The notes under the pieces were generated by a model. The model ran no database searches and was not told the DNA's origin. It saw only the letters and a list, made by a program, of their open reading frames with translations. A stretch of DNA of 13,385 nucleotides from a bacterium. Its GTDB lineage: Bacteria > Actinomycetota > Humimicrobiia > Humimicrobiales > Humimicrobiaceae. Of the stretch, positions 1 through 7,451 are shown in pieces. Positions within the stretch are counted from its first letter, which is position 1; the number at the start of each line of letters is the position of its first letter. The stretch lies in the NCBI GenBank assembly GCA_030611285.1, contig JAUWQC010000013.1, positions 1-13,385 on the forward strand, given 5' to 3'. A program made the translations under genes and the position numbers.

Positions 1-24
1 TTCCACCTCATATCGTGTTAATGT
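1..24 (-). repeat. Direct repeat copy A, with a ribosome-binding-site-like sequence for an off-window gene
   Basis: Positions 10-24 carry the 15-bp sequence ATATCGTGTTAATGT, identical to 520-534. Read on the minus strand, the repeat is followed by GAGGTGG, a Shine-Dalgarno-like sequence, just before the window ends. Copy B has the same arrangement, repeat then AGGAGG, before the start codon of the 153-residue gene. I infer that another minus-strand gene, possibly a tandem paralogue, starts just left of the window. Confidence 0.6.
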
Positions 25-47
25 AATAATTGTATTTATGTTATTTA

Positions 48-509
48 TTATATAACTATTATCACAAATTGGTAATATGCCCAAGATATCAATTTTAAGG
101 CTTTTAGGTAATTTTTTACCTTTTTATAGTTAAGCCGCACCAGTGCAGAAAGGTCCTTTCCAATCCAGATAGCAAAGATAGTGTGTCCTTTTACCAAACC
201 TAAAATCTCTGTTATCTTGCGATTGGGGACTTCTGTAGAATTCTGGATCAACACACGAGACTTGGACTCAACAGCCAGTAGCTCTCTTCCCTGTGCCCTG
301 CCTTTTCCCTGTTCTGCAGCCACTGTCAGCAGAACTAGCAAAATACCACCCATAAGGCAGTACGCTGCAGTCTTGAGCCACCAGTGTAAGGTGGGTTCAT
401 GGTAGACGTACCAGGGTACCCCAGCAAATATTGCAGTGAAGAGCCCGAGCACGAAGGCCAGTGAGCCAACCAGTCTAAGTGCTTTAATAATTAATTGAAC
501 TACTTTCAT
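48..509 (-). CDS. Two-helix membrane protein with a truncated YbjQ-like domain
   Basis: The 153-residue product has two hydrophobic segments at about residues 9-32 and 44-64. Residues 86-126 look like the N-terminal part of the YbjQ (DUF74, putative heavy-metal-binding) family, with landmarks VPNRKITEILGLVKGHTI and IGKDLSAL. The family is usually about 100-110 residues, and only about 40 are recognisable here. After residue 126 the protein turns into a Lys/Tyr/Ile-rich tail that does not match the family's GGE/GGR...Y...A pattern well. GC is near 50% over 240-480 and falls to about 28% over the 3' tail, with the change near position 131. The start follows a good AGGAGG site. It is probably a 3'-truncated, horizontally acquired gene. 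The function of YbjQ proteins is not established. Confidence 0.6.
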   Translation of the reverse strand: MKVVQLIIKALRLVGSLAFVLGLFTAIFAGVPWYVYHEPTLHWWLKTAAYCLMGGILLVLLTVAAEQGKGRAQGRELLAVESKSRVLIQNSTEVPNRKITEILGLVKGHTIFAIWIGKDLSALVRLNYKKVKNYLKALKLISWAYYQFVIIVI

Positions 510-519
510 AATTCCTCCT

Positions 520-534
520 ATATCGTGTTAATGT
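520..534 (-). repeat. Direct repeat copy B, in the leader of the YbjQ-like gene
   Basis: This is identical over 15 bp to 10-24. On the minus strand it sits immediately 5' of the AGGAGG ribosome-binding site (about 513-518) and the ATG at 507-509. It may be part of a duplicated gene leader, or the end of an inserted segment spanning 25-519. Confidence 0.7.
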
Positions 535-853
535 TTTTCCTATTTATATTCGTAAAATTTTTGACATTATCAAATTATCAAGAATCACAAAGGGGTGAAC
601 CCCTCCAATTAGACACATTATATACTAAAAATAGTTAAGTTAAAATAAATGGTGAGACTGTAAAAGAGATGATTAATATTCCTGAAGCTAAGTCCGATAG
701 TCTTGAAAGATTTACATCAGAATCTATATATACCAAATCATGAGGATAGGAATTCAGTAAGAAAAAAATTAATTTAATTTTAAAAAAGTAGTATTTTTTA
801 TTTAAAATATTGTAAAATAGATTTTAATTTTTAAAAAAATAAAGAATAAATCA
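535..853. other. AT-rich spacer between divergent genes, with a short open fragment
   Basis: This spacer separates the minus-strand YbjQ-like gene from the plus-strand DegV gene. It contains a short inverted repeat, AGGGG at 591-595 and CCCCT at 600-604. An open plus-strand stretch at 639-743 has a 24-codon ATG frame from 669 (MINIPEAKSDSLERF...) ending at TGA 741-743. That frame has no ribosome-binding site and no recognised family and may be a gene remnant. Positions 744-853 are extremely A/T rich and may hold the degV promoter, but I could not place -35 and -10 boxes with confidence. Confidence 0.4.
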
Positions 854-1729
854 ATGGAAAATATTGCTATAGTTACAGATACCACATCTGATATTCCTGA
901 ACAGTTAGCCAGTAAGTATAAAATAAGGGTGGTGCCTCTATATATCGGATTTGGCGGAAAATTATTTCTGGAGGGAAAGGAAATAACCAGTAGTGAAGTA
1001 TATGAAAGGCTGGAAGCTGGAGTAAAAATATATACCTCCACACCTTCTGTCGGTGATTTTGTAGAGGTTTACAGGGATTTAATAGAGAAAGAGAAAAAAA
1101 CTTTAATTTATTCAATCCATGTTAGTTCAAAGCTCTCTGCTACTTCAAATTCAGCAGATCAGGCCAAAAGATTTTTCCCTCAAGCTAAAATAAAAGTTAT
1201 TGATTCAAAAACTGCTGCTATTAATCTGGGTTTTATTGTTTTGGAAACTGCAAGAGCGGCAGGAAGGGGCGAATGTGAAGAAAGAATAGCCAGTATTATA
1301 GATTTTATGGTAAGGAAGAATAGGATGTTTGCCACTTTTGAAAATTTTGAATATATATTTAGGGGAGGCAGGGCACCTTTCTTAGGAAAGTTTTTATCCA
1401 GGTCAATAAGACTAAAACCAATTATTACTATAGGCAGTGATGGAAAGGTAAAGCTAAAGAAATTTGTAAAAAATAAAAGAAATTCTATTGTTGAGCTTTA
1501 CAGGCAGATTAGGAAAGATTCTTTTGATCCTTTTTCTACCGTAAAGAAAAAAATTGGAATCTTTTATGGTACTGATATCAATCCAGCTCTAGAACTTAAA
1601 AAGATGATAAAAGAGGACAACAGAATTAAGATTGACGAGCTGATTTTAACTGAAGTAACCACAGTTATGAGTGCTCATACCGGTCCTGGTATCTGGGGGG
1701 TATCTTCTTGTCCTGTGGTAAGTAAATAA
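854..1729 (+). CDS. DegV family fatty-acid-binding protein
   Basis: The 291-residue product has the full length of the DegV family. These two-domain cytoplasmic proteins bind a long-chain fatty acid. In Firmicutes, relatives (FakB) present the fatty acid to the kinase FakA for phospholipid synthesis. The opening IAIVTDTTSDIP (residues 4-15), TSTPS (61-65), SSKLSAT (91-97), RGGRA (170-174) and the C-terminal HTGPG (275-279) are the family landmarks. The Ser/Thr in TSTPS and the His in HTGPG lie where FakB contacts the lipid carboxylate. No fakA is nearby, so whether it works in a fatty-acid kinase system cannot be judged here. The ribosome-binding site is weak and A-rich. The gene stands alone, convergent with the phosphate transporter gene. 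Confidence 0.93.
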   Translation: MENIAIVTDTTSDIPEQLASKYKIRVVPLYIGFGGKLFLEGKEITSSEVYERLEAGVKIYTSTPSVGDFVEVYRDLIEKEKKTLIYSIHVSSKLSATSNSADQAKRFFPQAKIKVIDSKTAAINLGFIVLETARAAGRGECEERIASIIDFMVRKNRMFATFENFEYIFRGGRAPFLGKFLSRSIRLKPIITIGSDGKVKLKKFVKNKRNSIVELYRQIRKDSFDPFSTVKKKIGIFYGTDINPALELKKMIKEDNRIKIDELILTEVTTVMSAHTGPGIWGVSSCPVVSK

Positions 1730-1821
1730 TTCAAGAATAAAAATATCTCCAATTGAGGTTACTATTACAGTTACAATATTATGCAAAGGGAATGCTTTTC
1801 TTATGTTATTCTTTGATTAAA

Positions 1822-3441
1822 TTAATATTGTTCGATATTTAACAGATTTCTTGATATCCCAAAAAGAAGATCCCCTATTCTTTCAAGATGTAAAATAATA
1901 TCTGCAAAAACAACCCCTGAAAGCGGCGTACACTCACCCTCCTGGAGTCTTTTTAGGTGATTTGTCCTTATTTCTTTTACCATTAAATCTATTTCAGATT
2001 CAATTTTTTCGCATTGTTTGAGCTTTTCTAAATTGTTATTTTCCATACCTGATATTAAGATATTAAACAGATGGTTGACTTTATCATGTGTCGTTTCTAG
2101 TTCTTGAAAAGCAATTTTACTAAAAGTCATATTATTTTCTTCTTTTACCAGCATTAGATAGAGTATACTTTCAGCATGGTCACCGGCTCTTTCTGCGACA
2201 TAGGCTATATGAAATAAATTGGTTAGCTTATTGGATAGTCTTAAACCCAATGATTTTTGAGATACCTTGGTCAGGTATCTTATTATATCTTCCGTAATAC
2301 TGTCTACGGCAGATTCCCTGTCAAGCACCTTTTTTTCAATAATGGTATCTTTTTTATACAGTCTTTCAAATGAAAGATTTAACATGGTCTGGGTTATTTC
2401 GGTTACTCGGAGTAACTCTTTTTTTGCTTGCTCTAATGAAAGAGAGGGGGTATCAATTAGTCTACTGTCCAGATATAACGCATTTTTATGTACTGTTATA
2501 TCTTTACCTGGAATAATTTTTAAAACTACTTTTTCAAATAATCCAATCATTGGAAATAGGATTATAGTGGTAATTATATTGAAAGTAGTATGAATATTTG
2601 CTATCTGGCGAGGAACGCTTTCTCCGGTTAAACTTACAATTAAAGGCTGGAGCCTAAAGACATATAATAAAATGACAAATACTGCAGTTCCAAGGATATT
2701 AAATATTAAATGAGAAAAGGCAGTTCTTTTGGCGGTGACCGTTGCGCCAATGCTTGATATTAGAGCAGTCGAACAGGTGCCAATATTATCTCCTATAAGG
2801 ATGGGAATAGCAGCTTCTATAGGCATAAGTCCCTGAGAAGCAAGGGCTATAAGAAGCCCAATTGTGGCTGAACTGCTCTGCAGGAGTGCAGTCAGGCACA
2901 GTCCTGCCAGTATCCCATAGAATGGATTTCTGCTGAAATTCAAAAGAAAGTTTTTAAAGATTTCATTATCTTTAAGGGGGCCCAGTGCTTCTTTCATTAC
3001 TGTCATACCAAGAAATAGAAGTCCCAGACCGATTATTGTCATCCCAATATTTTTATATCTTCTTCTTCTGCTTAGAAAATGCATTAAGAATCCTATGATT
3101 ATTATAGGATAAGCCAGTATGTCTATTTTAAAAGATACTATCTGCGCAGTTACTGTAGTGCCAATATTTGCACCCATTATTATTCCTAGCGCCTGTCTTA
3201 ATGTTAGAAGGCCGGCATTTACAAAACCAACAGTCATTACTGATGTTGCGCTGCTGCTCTGAATAAGCATAGTAGTAAAAAGGCCTACCAGGACTGTAGA
3301 CCAGGATTTTTTTGTCAGGGTATTTATTACTGTTTTTAATTTATTGGATGTGATTTTCTGGAGACTATCACTGAGTCTATTGATACCGAAGATAAAAAGG
3401 GCCAGCCCACCAAGTAATTTTATAACTAATTCAAAATACAT
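1822..3441 (-). CDS. Na/Pi cotransporter family protein with PhoU-like C-terminal domain
   Basis: The 539-residue product is an inner-membrane sodium-dependent phosphate transporter of the NptA/YjbB type. It has the two inverted Na_Pi_cotrans repeats. The first carries QSSSAT at 61-66 and GANIGTT at 90-96; the second carries QSSSAT at 188-193 and GDNIGTC at 217-223. Hydrophobic segments fill residues 1 to about 310. Residues from about 340 to 535 are helical and PhoU-like, with ERAGDHAE and LERIGD, matching the acidic metal-site helices of PhoU. Such tails are thought to sense or gate phosphate flux. The direction of transport (uptake or efflux) is not readable from sequence. The start is the only sensible one, but no clear Shine-Dalgarno precedes it. 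It lies downstream of the LysE gene on the same strand after 213 bp and is probably transcribed separately. Confidence 0.93.
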   Translation of the reverse strand: MYFELVIKLLGGLALFIFGINRLSDSLQKITSNKLKTVINTLTKKSWSTVLVGLFTTMLIQSSSATSVMTVGFVNAGLLTLRQALGIIMGANIGTTVTAQIVSFKIDILAYPIIIIGFLMHFLSRRRRYKNIGMTIIGLGLLFLGMTVMKEALGPLKDNEIFKNFLLNFSRNPFYGILAGLCLTALLQSSSATIGLLIALASQGLMPIEAAIPILIGDNIGTCSTALISSIGATVTAKRTAFSHLIFNILGTAVFVILLYVFRLQPLIVSLTGESVPRQIANIHTTFNIITTIILFPMIGLFEKVVLKIIPGKDITVHKNALYLDSRLIDTPSLSLEQAKKELLRVTEITQTMLNLSFERLYKKDTIIEKKVLDRESAVDSITEDIIRYLTKVSQKSLGLRLSNKLTNLFHIAYVAERAGDHAESILYLMLVKEENNMTFSKIAFQELETTHDKVNHLFNILISGMENNNLEKLKQCEKIESEIDLMVKEIRTNHLKRLQEGECTPLSGVVFADIILHLERIGDLLFGISRNLLNIEQY

Positions 3442-3654
3442 AAATTAATGTAAACTCGAATTTATAATGGTCAACAGTGATTATAATAAAATAAAATGAA
3501 TTATAAAATAAAAAAAATTAAATTAAATCACTTATAGTTTTTACAACCTGAATAGTAATTATAAAATATAAGAATGTGGCAAAGATTTTTTATTATAATA
3601 TTTAAATAGTTAAAATTTTTTTGTTACAGCCAATTTGAAATGTTAGAAGGTAAG

Positions 3655-4305
3655 TCAAATTATAGCATCAATAATAAATCTTATTCCCAGGTAAAATAAA
3701 AACAAACTGCAAGCAGCAAGAATTCCGTTATATATTTTCTGGTTGAAAAATTTACGTCCGGTTTTTACTAAAAACCCGATGAATAAGTACCAGATGAAAT
3801 CCGCGCTGATATGGCCAATGTAAAAAGAGGAAACACCCAGTGTATTGAATTCTACGCTTTTTACGAGAAATGCCGCTCCTATACTGATCCACCAGATAAA
3901 CCAGTAAGGGTTCATAAGACTTATCAGAATGCCTTTAAGTATTACTGTCAAGGTTGATTTCCCGGTAATAGTCCTTTTCTTCTGCATTGATTTGAAGTCT
4001 ATTGTATATTTCTTTTTAAAAATTGAAATCATAATATCGACTCCTATATATAAAAGGAAAACACCCCCCAGTAACCCAATTATTTTTGCAATGAGGGGGT
4101 TGTCTAAATATTTTAATATTCCAAAAAAGAAACTTATTACCACTACTAATTCTAATAAGGAATGGCCTACCACAATGAAGAAGGAAGTCCAGAATCCCTT
4201 TTTAGCAACACTGCTGATTACCAGGGTGAGCATGGGACCCGGTACCAGTGCTCCGGAAAAAGCTACAACCATAGAGCCTATAAAAATTTGATAAATCTCA
4301 TTCAT
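3655..4305 (-). CDS. LysE/RhtB family translocator
   Basis: The 216-residue product has the length and topology (about six membrane helices) of the LysE/RhtB exporters, which move amino acids or related metabolites out of the cell. The diagnostic N-terminal motif GALVPGPMLTLVISS is at residues 18-32. A polar, basic loop near residues 93-112 (KKKYTIDFKSMQKKR) separates the two halves, as in the family. The substrate cannot be predicted. It lies 70 bp downstream of the FAH-family gene on the same strand, so co-transcription is possible. A weak A/T hairpin (AAAAAC at 4350-4355, GTTTTT at 4361-4366) lies between them. The ribosome-binding site is not obvious. Confidence 0.9.
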   Translation of the reverse strand: MNEIYQIFIGSMVVAFSGALVPGPMLTLVISSVAKKGFWTSFFIVVGHSLLELVVVISFFFGILKYLDNPLIAKIIGLLGGVFLLYIGVDIMISIFKKKYTIDFKSMQKKRTITGKSTLTVILKGILISLMNPYWFIWWISIGAAFLVKSVEFNTLGVSSFYIGHISADFIWYLFIGFLVKTGRKFFNQKIYNGILAACSLFLFYLGIRFIIDAII

Positions 4306-4375
4306 TTTTTTTATTTAAAAAAGACGGACTTAAAACTTTCTGCTGTTAAAAAAACTTCCGGTTTTTGCTTTAGGT

Positions 4376-5041
4376 TTACTCTGAAATAATTTTATTTTCA
4401 AGTTTTCCAATATTTTCAATCTCACAGATTACCGTATCACCGGGTTTGAGCATTTTTTTCTGTTTCATAAAAACCCCCACTCCTGCAGGAGTTCTGGTTG
4501 ATATAAGGTCTCCGGCCTCCAGGGTAATGGATTTTGAGATGTAAGATATAAGCTGGCAAACACCAAATATCATATCTGATGTATTTCCGTCCTGTCTTAG
4601 CTTGTCATTTACATAGGATTTAAGGTTCAGGTTCCGGGGGTCAGGTATTTTATCCTTGATGGCTATAACCGGACCAATGGGCCCAAAAGTATCAAAGCTT
4701 TTTGCCCGGTACCATTGATGCTCGTTTTTCTGGATATTCCTGGCAGTAACATCATTCATTATAGTATAGCCATAAATATAATCAGGTATCTTATCCTCAG
4801 GGATATCTTTCATCTTTCTGCCTATCACAACTGCAAGCTCTACCTCATAATCAAGTTCTTCAACTTCCCGGGGATATATGATATTTTCTCTATTCTTTAT
4901 AACGCAGCTTCTCGCCTTTGCAAAAAGCACAGGTTTTTTTGGGAATCGCCCGTCCTGCTCTTCAATATGAGATTTGTAATTCATTCCAACGCATATTATT
5001 TTACCGGGAATATAGGTATCGATATCCGGCTTAAAATGCAT
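4376..5041 (-). CDS. Fumarylacetoacetate hydrolase (FAH) family protein
   Basis: The 221-residue product is a single-domain FAH enzyme of the acylpyruvase/hydroxyhepta-diene-dioate isomerase type. These are metal-dependent cytoplasmic enzymes that hydrolyse or decarboxylate 2,4-dioxo acids. Visible landmarks are NYKSHIEE (21-28), the metal-binding acidic pair in DYEVELAVVIG (E66 and E68), NDVTAR with the third acidic ligand (D97), KSFDTFGPIGP (114-124) and RTPAGVGVF (183-191). The family usually has TGTPAGVG; here the Gly is Arg183, a small oddity near the substrate site. The true substrate (acylpyruvate, oxaloacetate or an aromatic-degradation product) cannot be assigned. The start has a usable GGAG site at about 5046-5049 on the minus strand. 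Confidence 0.92.
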   Translation of the reverse strand: MHFKPDIDTYIPGKIICVGMNYKSHIEEQDGRFPKKPVLFAKARSCVIKNRENIIYPREVEELDYEVELAVVIGRKMKDIPEDKIPDYIYGYTIMNDVTARNIQKNEHQWYRAKSFDTFGPIGPVIAIKDKIPDPRNLNLKSYVNDKLRQDGNTSDMIFGVCQLISYISKSITLEAGDLISTRTPAGVGVFMKQKKMLKPGDTVICEIENIGKLENKIISE

Positions 5042-5181
5042 TCTTTCTCCTTTAAAGATAATTAAATTCTAATTAGTAATTTATTCTAGCTATTTTATGC
5101 TTTTTTATAAATACCTTTTTAAATGCCACCCTTATTTGCTATATTGTAATAAAATTATTAAAAATAAGAAGTGAAATTTGT

Positions 5182-5196
5182 TATAATCGATATAAT
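5182..5196 (+). promoter_or_regulatory. Possible -10 region upstream of the zinc-ribbon gene
   Basis: Two perfect TATAAT hexamers occur at 5182-5187 and 5191-5196, about 55-70 bp before the TTG start at 5251. No convincing -35 box lies 17 bp upstream. In AT-rich DNA this is weak evidence. Confidence 0.3.
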
Positions 5197-5250
5197 TTCA
5201 TATGCTGGTAAATATTGTAAATGAGGTTATATTAGGTGAAGGTGATAATA

Positions 5251-5457
5251 TTGCGTTTTGTTGACTATAAATGTAAAGACTGCAGAAGTGTTTCAGAGAT
5301 AGTAATAAGGGGAGAAGATGGCTGTCAGATTAAGTGTGAAAAGTGTGGAAGCAAAAATATGATAAGGGTCTTTTCTCCTGTAGGCTTTAAAAGCTCCTCA
5401 TCATGCAGCAGCTGCACAAGCAGAAGCTGCGCCACATGCTCAGGTGGTAATTTATAA
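5251..5457 (+). CDS. FmdB-type zinc ribbon protein
   Basis: This small protein has a zinc ribbon with C8-x2-C11 and C29-x2-C32, then a Ser/Cys-rich tail (C52, C55, C60, C63) typical of the FmdB putative regulatory family. An upstream GTG at 5236 is in frame, but I place the start at the TTG at 5251. That start gives MRFVDYKC, matching the family's MPIYEYKC-like opening, and puts the AAGGTGA sequence at 5239-5245 as ribosome-binding site. The product is then 68 residues. Family members are named from formylmethanofuran or formamidase operons, but no function is established. The tail cysteines could form a second metal site. It may be transcribed with the ABC genes, 173 bp downstream. Confidence 0.85.
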   Translation: MRFVDYKCKDCRSVSEIVIRGEDGCQIKCEKCGSKNMIRVFSPVGFKSSSSCSSCTSRSCATCSGGNL

Positions 5458-5630
5458 GCTGACCGATGAAGGTGGGCAGGAATACAAGGTACTTTAAAAT
5501 AATCGCAAGGATTACAGCTGATTCAGGCTATTAATATATTTAAAAAGATTTATAATGAGGCATTCACCAGGGAAGAAAAAAGGAAGAGGAAAGAACTATT
5601 AGAAGCTGAAAGATAGGAATAGACATATAA
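5458..5630 (+). other. Spacer with overlapping short open frames, possible small-gene remnant
   Basis: A 22-codon ATG frame (5466-5534, MKVGRNTRYFKIIARI...) overlaps a second open frame at 5503-5616. The second reads IFKKIYNEAFTREEKRKR and ends LLEAER before TAG 5614-5616. It has a charged, helical, protein-like composition but no ATG, GTG or TTG start. A frameshift joining the two would give one small basic protein. I recognise no family. It may be a decayed gene or chance. Confidence 0.2.
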
Positions 5631-6626
5631 ATGAATGATATAAATACAAATAATATTATAGAAGTAAAAAATCTGGTAAAGGAATTTAAGGGATTAAGGG
5701 CAGTTGATGATATTACATTTACAGTAAAAGAAGATGAAATATTTGGATTTTTAGGGCCCAATGGCGCAGGTAAGACAACAACTATAAATATAATATGCAC
5801 ACTTCTATCAAAGACATCCGGGGAAGTTACTTTAGGGGGGTATAATGTAGCCAGGGAAAGAAACAAAATAAGAAATTGTATTGGAATGGTATTTCAGGAC
5901 CCGAGCCTTGACGATAGACTGACAGCCCTTGAGAACTTGTACTTTCATGGCCTGCTTTATAATATCCCCCGCAGTGCTTTGAAAGAAAGATCAGAAGAAG
6001 TGCTTGAAATGGTAAACCTTACCAGCCGGAAAAAAAGTCTGGTTATGACCTATTCAGGGGGGATGAAAAGAAGGCTTGAGATTGCGAGGGGGCTTCTGCA
6101 TTATCCAAAAATATTATTTTTAGATGAGCCCACTTTAGGTCTGGATCCACAAACTAGAAATAAAATATGGGATTATATTATAAAACTAAAAAAGAGTAAG
6201 AATATTACCATCTTTTTAACCTCACATTACATGGAAGAGACAGAGATATGTGACCGGATAGCTATTATAGATAAAGGGAAAATCATTGCCCTTGATACCC
6301 CGGACAATCTTAAAAGAACTATTGGTGGGGATATTATCACTATATTGTCGGAGGATAATGTTAAATTAAAAGATTATATTAAGGAAATCACCGGTAGCGA
6401 GGTTCATGACGCAAAAGAGGGTAAGATCAGATTTGAGGTCAAAGATAGTTCTAGCTTTATTCCGAAATTGATTAAAAATAGTCCGGTAAAAATCCTGTCC
6501 ATTAGCGCTAGAAAGCCAACTTTAAATGACGTTTTTCTGGATATTACCGGCAGGGAAATAAGAGAGGAAAATGCCAGCGCCAGGGATAGTTTAAGAATGC
6601 GAATGAGGAGGAGAATGAGACATTGA
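5631..6626 (+). CDS. ABC transporter ATP-binding protein, DrrA-like
   Basis: The 331-residue ATPase subunit powers an ABC-2 exporter. It shows a Walker A motif GPNGAGKTT (42-50), Q-loop Gln89 (VFQD), the signature SGGMKRR (142-148), Walker B ILFLDEP with catalytic Glu166, D-loop GLD (170-172) and switch His199 (TSHYMEE). Residues from about 225 to 310 form the C-terminal extension (DUF4162-like) found in DrrA/daunorubicin-resistance-type and related ATPases. The last 20 residues are Arg/Met-rich; that stretch of DNA also carries the GAGGAGGAG ribosome-binding site of the permease. The stop (6624-6626) overlaps the permease TTG start by two bases, indicating translational coupling. The substrate is not predictable. 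Confidence 0.94.
   Translation: MNDINTNNIIEVKNLVKEFKGLRAVDDITFTVKEDEIFGFLGPNGAGKTTTINIICTLLSKTSGEVTLGGYNVARERNKIRNCIGMVFQDPSLDDRLTALENLYFHGLLYNIPRSALKERSEEVLEMVNLTSRKKSLVMTYSGGMKRRLEIARGLLHYPKILFLDEPTLGLDPQTRNKIWDYIIKLKKSKNITIFLTSHYMEETEICDRIAIIDKGKIIALDTPDNLKRTIGGDIITILSEDNVKLKDYIKEITGSEVHDAKEGKIRFEVKDSSSFIPKLIKNSPVKILSISARKPTLNDVFLDITGREIREENASARDSLRMRMRRRMRH
6605..6613 (+). promoter_or_regulatory. Ribosome-binding site deciding the permease TTG start
   Basis: GAGGAGGAG lies inside the 3' end of the ATPase gene, about 9 bases before the TTG at 6623-6625. It supports that start over later ATG codons. Confidence 0.7.
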
Positions 6627-7390
6627 AAAAGGAATTAATCGGAGTATACACAATATGGTTAAGGGATATTAAAAGATATTTTAGAGACAAACCAAGAATA
6701 ATTGGTTCGCTTGGCCAGCCTATTCTTTTTTTATTTGTGTTGGGGACCGGAATTGCAAGTTCTCTTAGCTTCAAGGGTGGAGGCGGCGGAGATTACCTTA
6801 ATTTTATGTTTCCGGGTATTATAGGAATGACTGTCCTTTTTACTTCTTTTTTCAGCGCTATGTCAATTGTTTGGGACAGGGAATTTGGATTCTTAAGAGA
6901 GGTCCTGGTCGCACCAATATCCAGGACTTCTATAGTTATTGGGAAAATACTTGGCGGTTCCACTATAGCTATGATCCAGGGAGCTATAATACTATTGTTT
7001 GCTCCCTTGCTTAAAATACCTATTACTTTTACAGTATTTTTTAAAGTAATAGGTATTATGTTTCTGGTTGCTATGACCATCGCTGCTATGGGAATTGTCC
7101 TTGCCTCAGTAATAAAATCCATGCAGGCTTTCCAGGTAATAACTAATTTCTTGCTTATGCCCATGTTTTTCCTTTCCGGTGCTTTGTTTCCGTTAAATGA
7201 TACAGTGAAATGGATGAATGTAGTTTCTAGGGCCAATCCTCTTTTTTATGGGATTGATGCCATGCGGCCTGTGATACTGGACAATCCTGCCCTGCAGTTA
7301 TATCCATTGTGGCTGGATATGGTGGTATTGGCATCAGTAACTGTAGTAATGAGCATACTTGGAGCTTTCTTATTCAGCAGGCAGGAGTAA
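6623..7390 (+). CDS. ABC-2 type transporter permease, DrrB-like
   Basis: The 255-residue membrane subunit is the partner of the preceding ATPase. It has about six hydrophobic segments: roughly 28-48, 62-82, 105-128, 138-162, 170-191 and 230-250. The family signature REFGFLREVLVAPISR (86-101), the FFLSGALFPL segment (182-191) and NPLFYGIDAMR (205-215) are clear. A Gly-rich external loop, KGGGGGDY, is at 51-58. It probably works as a dimer with two copies of the ATPase to export a lipid, drug or polysaccharide-like substrate. The TTG start is supported by GAGGAGGAG upstream and the overlap with the ATPase stop. No third gene follows on this strand. Confidence 0.93.
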   Translation: MKKELIGVYTIWLRDIKRYFRDKPRIIGSLGQPILFLFVLGTGIASSLSFKGGGGGDYLNFMFPGIIGMTVLFTSFFSAMSIVWDREFGFLREVLVAPISRTSIVIGKILGGSTIAMIQGAIILLFAPLLKIPITFTVFFKVIGIMFLVAMTIAAMGIVLASVIKSMQAFQVITNFLLMPMFFLSGALFPLNDTVKWMNVVSRANPLFYGIDAMRPVILDNPALQLYPLWLDMVVLASVTVVMSILGAFLFSRQE

Positions 7391-7451
7391 AAATAGGCCT
7401 GGATAATAGATAAATCTTTCGGGTATTTATAAATTAATCGGGAGATCCTTT

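Noticed and set aside
591..604. Inverted repeat AGGGG-TGAA-CCCCT as a terminator or operator
   Set aside because: The stem is only 5 bp and no T-run follows on either strand. It could be chance.
1730..1821. A bidirectional terminator between the convergent degV and phosphate transporter genes
   Set aside because: Only a direct GTTAC repeat and a 4-bp stem are present, with no GC-rich hairpin or T-run.
3442..3654. A promoter for the phosphate transporter gene (TTGCCA and TATAAT on the minus strand)
   Set aside because: The spacer between the boxes is about 13 bp, too short, and TATAAT-like strings are common in this AT-rich stretch.
4350..4366. AAAAAC/GTTTTT hairpin between the FAH and LysE genes as an intrinsic terminator
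   Set aside because: The stem is almost all A-T and the downstream gene is close and on the same strand. There is no GC-rich stem.
5202..5264. A 20-codon ATG frame (MLVNIVNEVILGEGDNIAFC) overlapping the start of the zinc-ribbon gene
   Set aside because: It has no ribosome-binding site, overlaps a well-supported gene in another frame and is too short to support.
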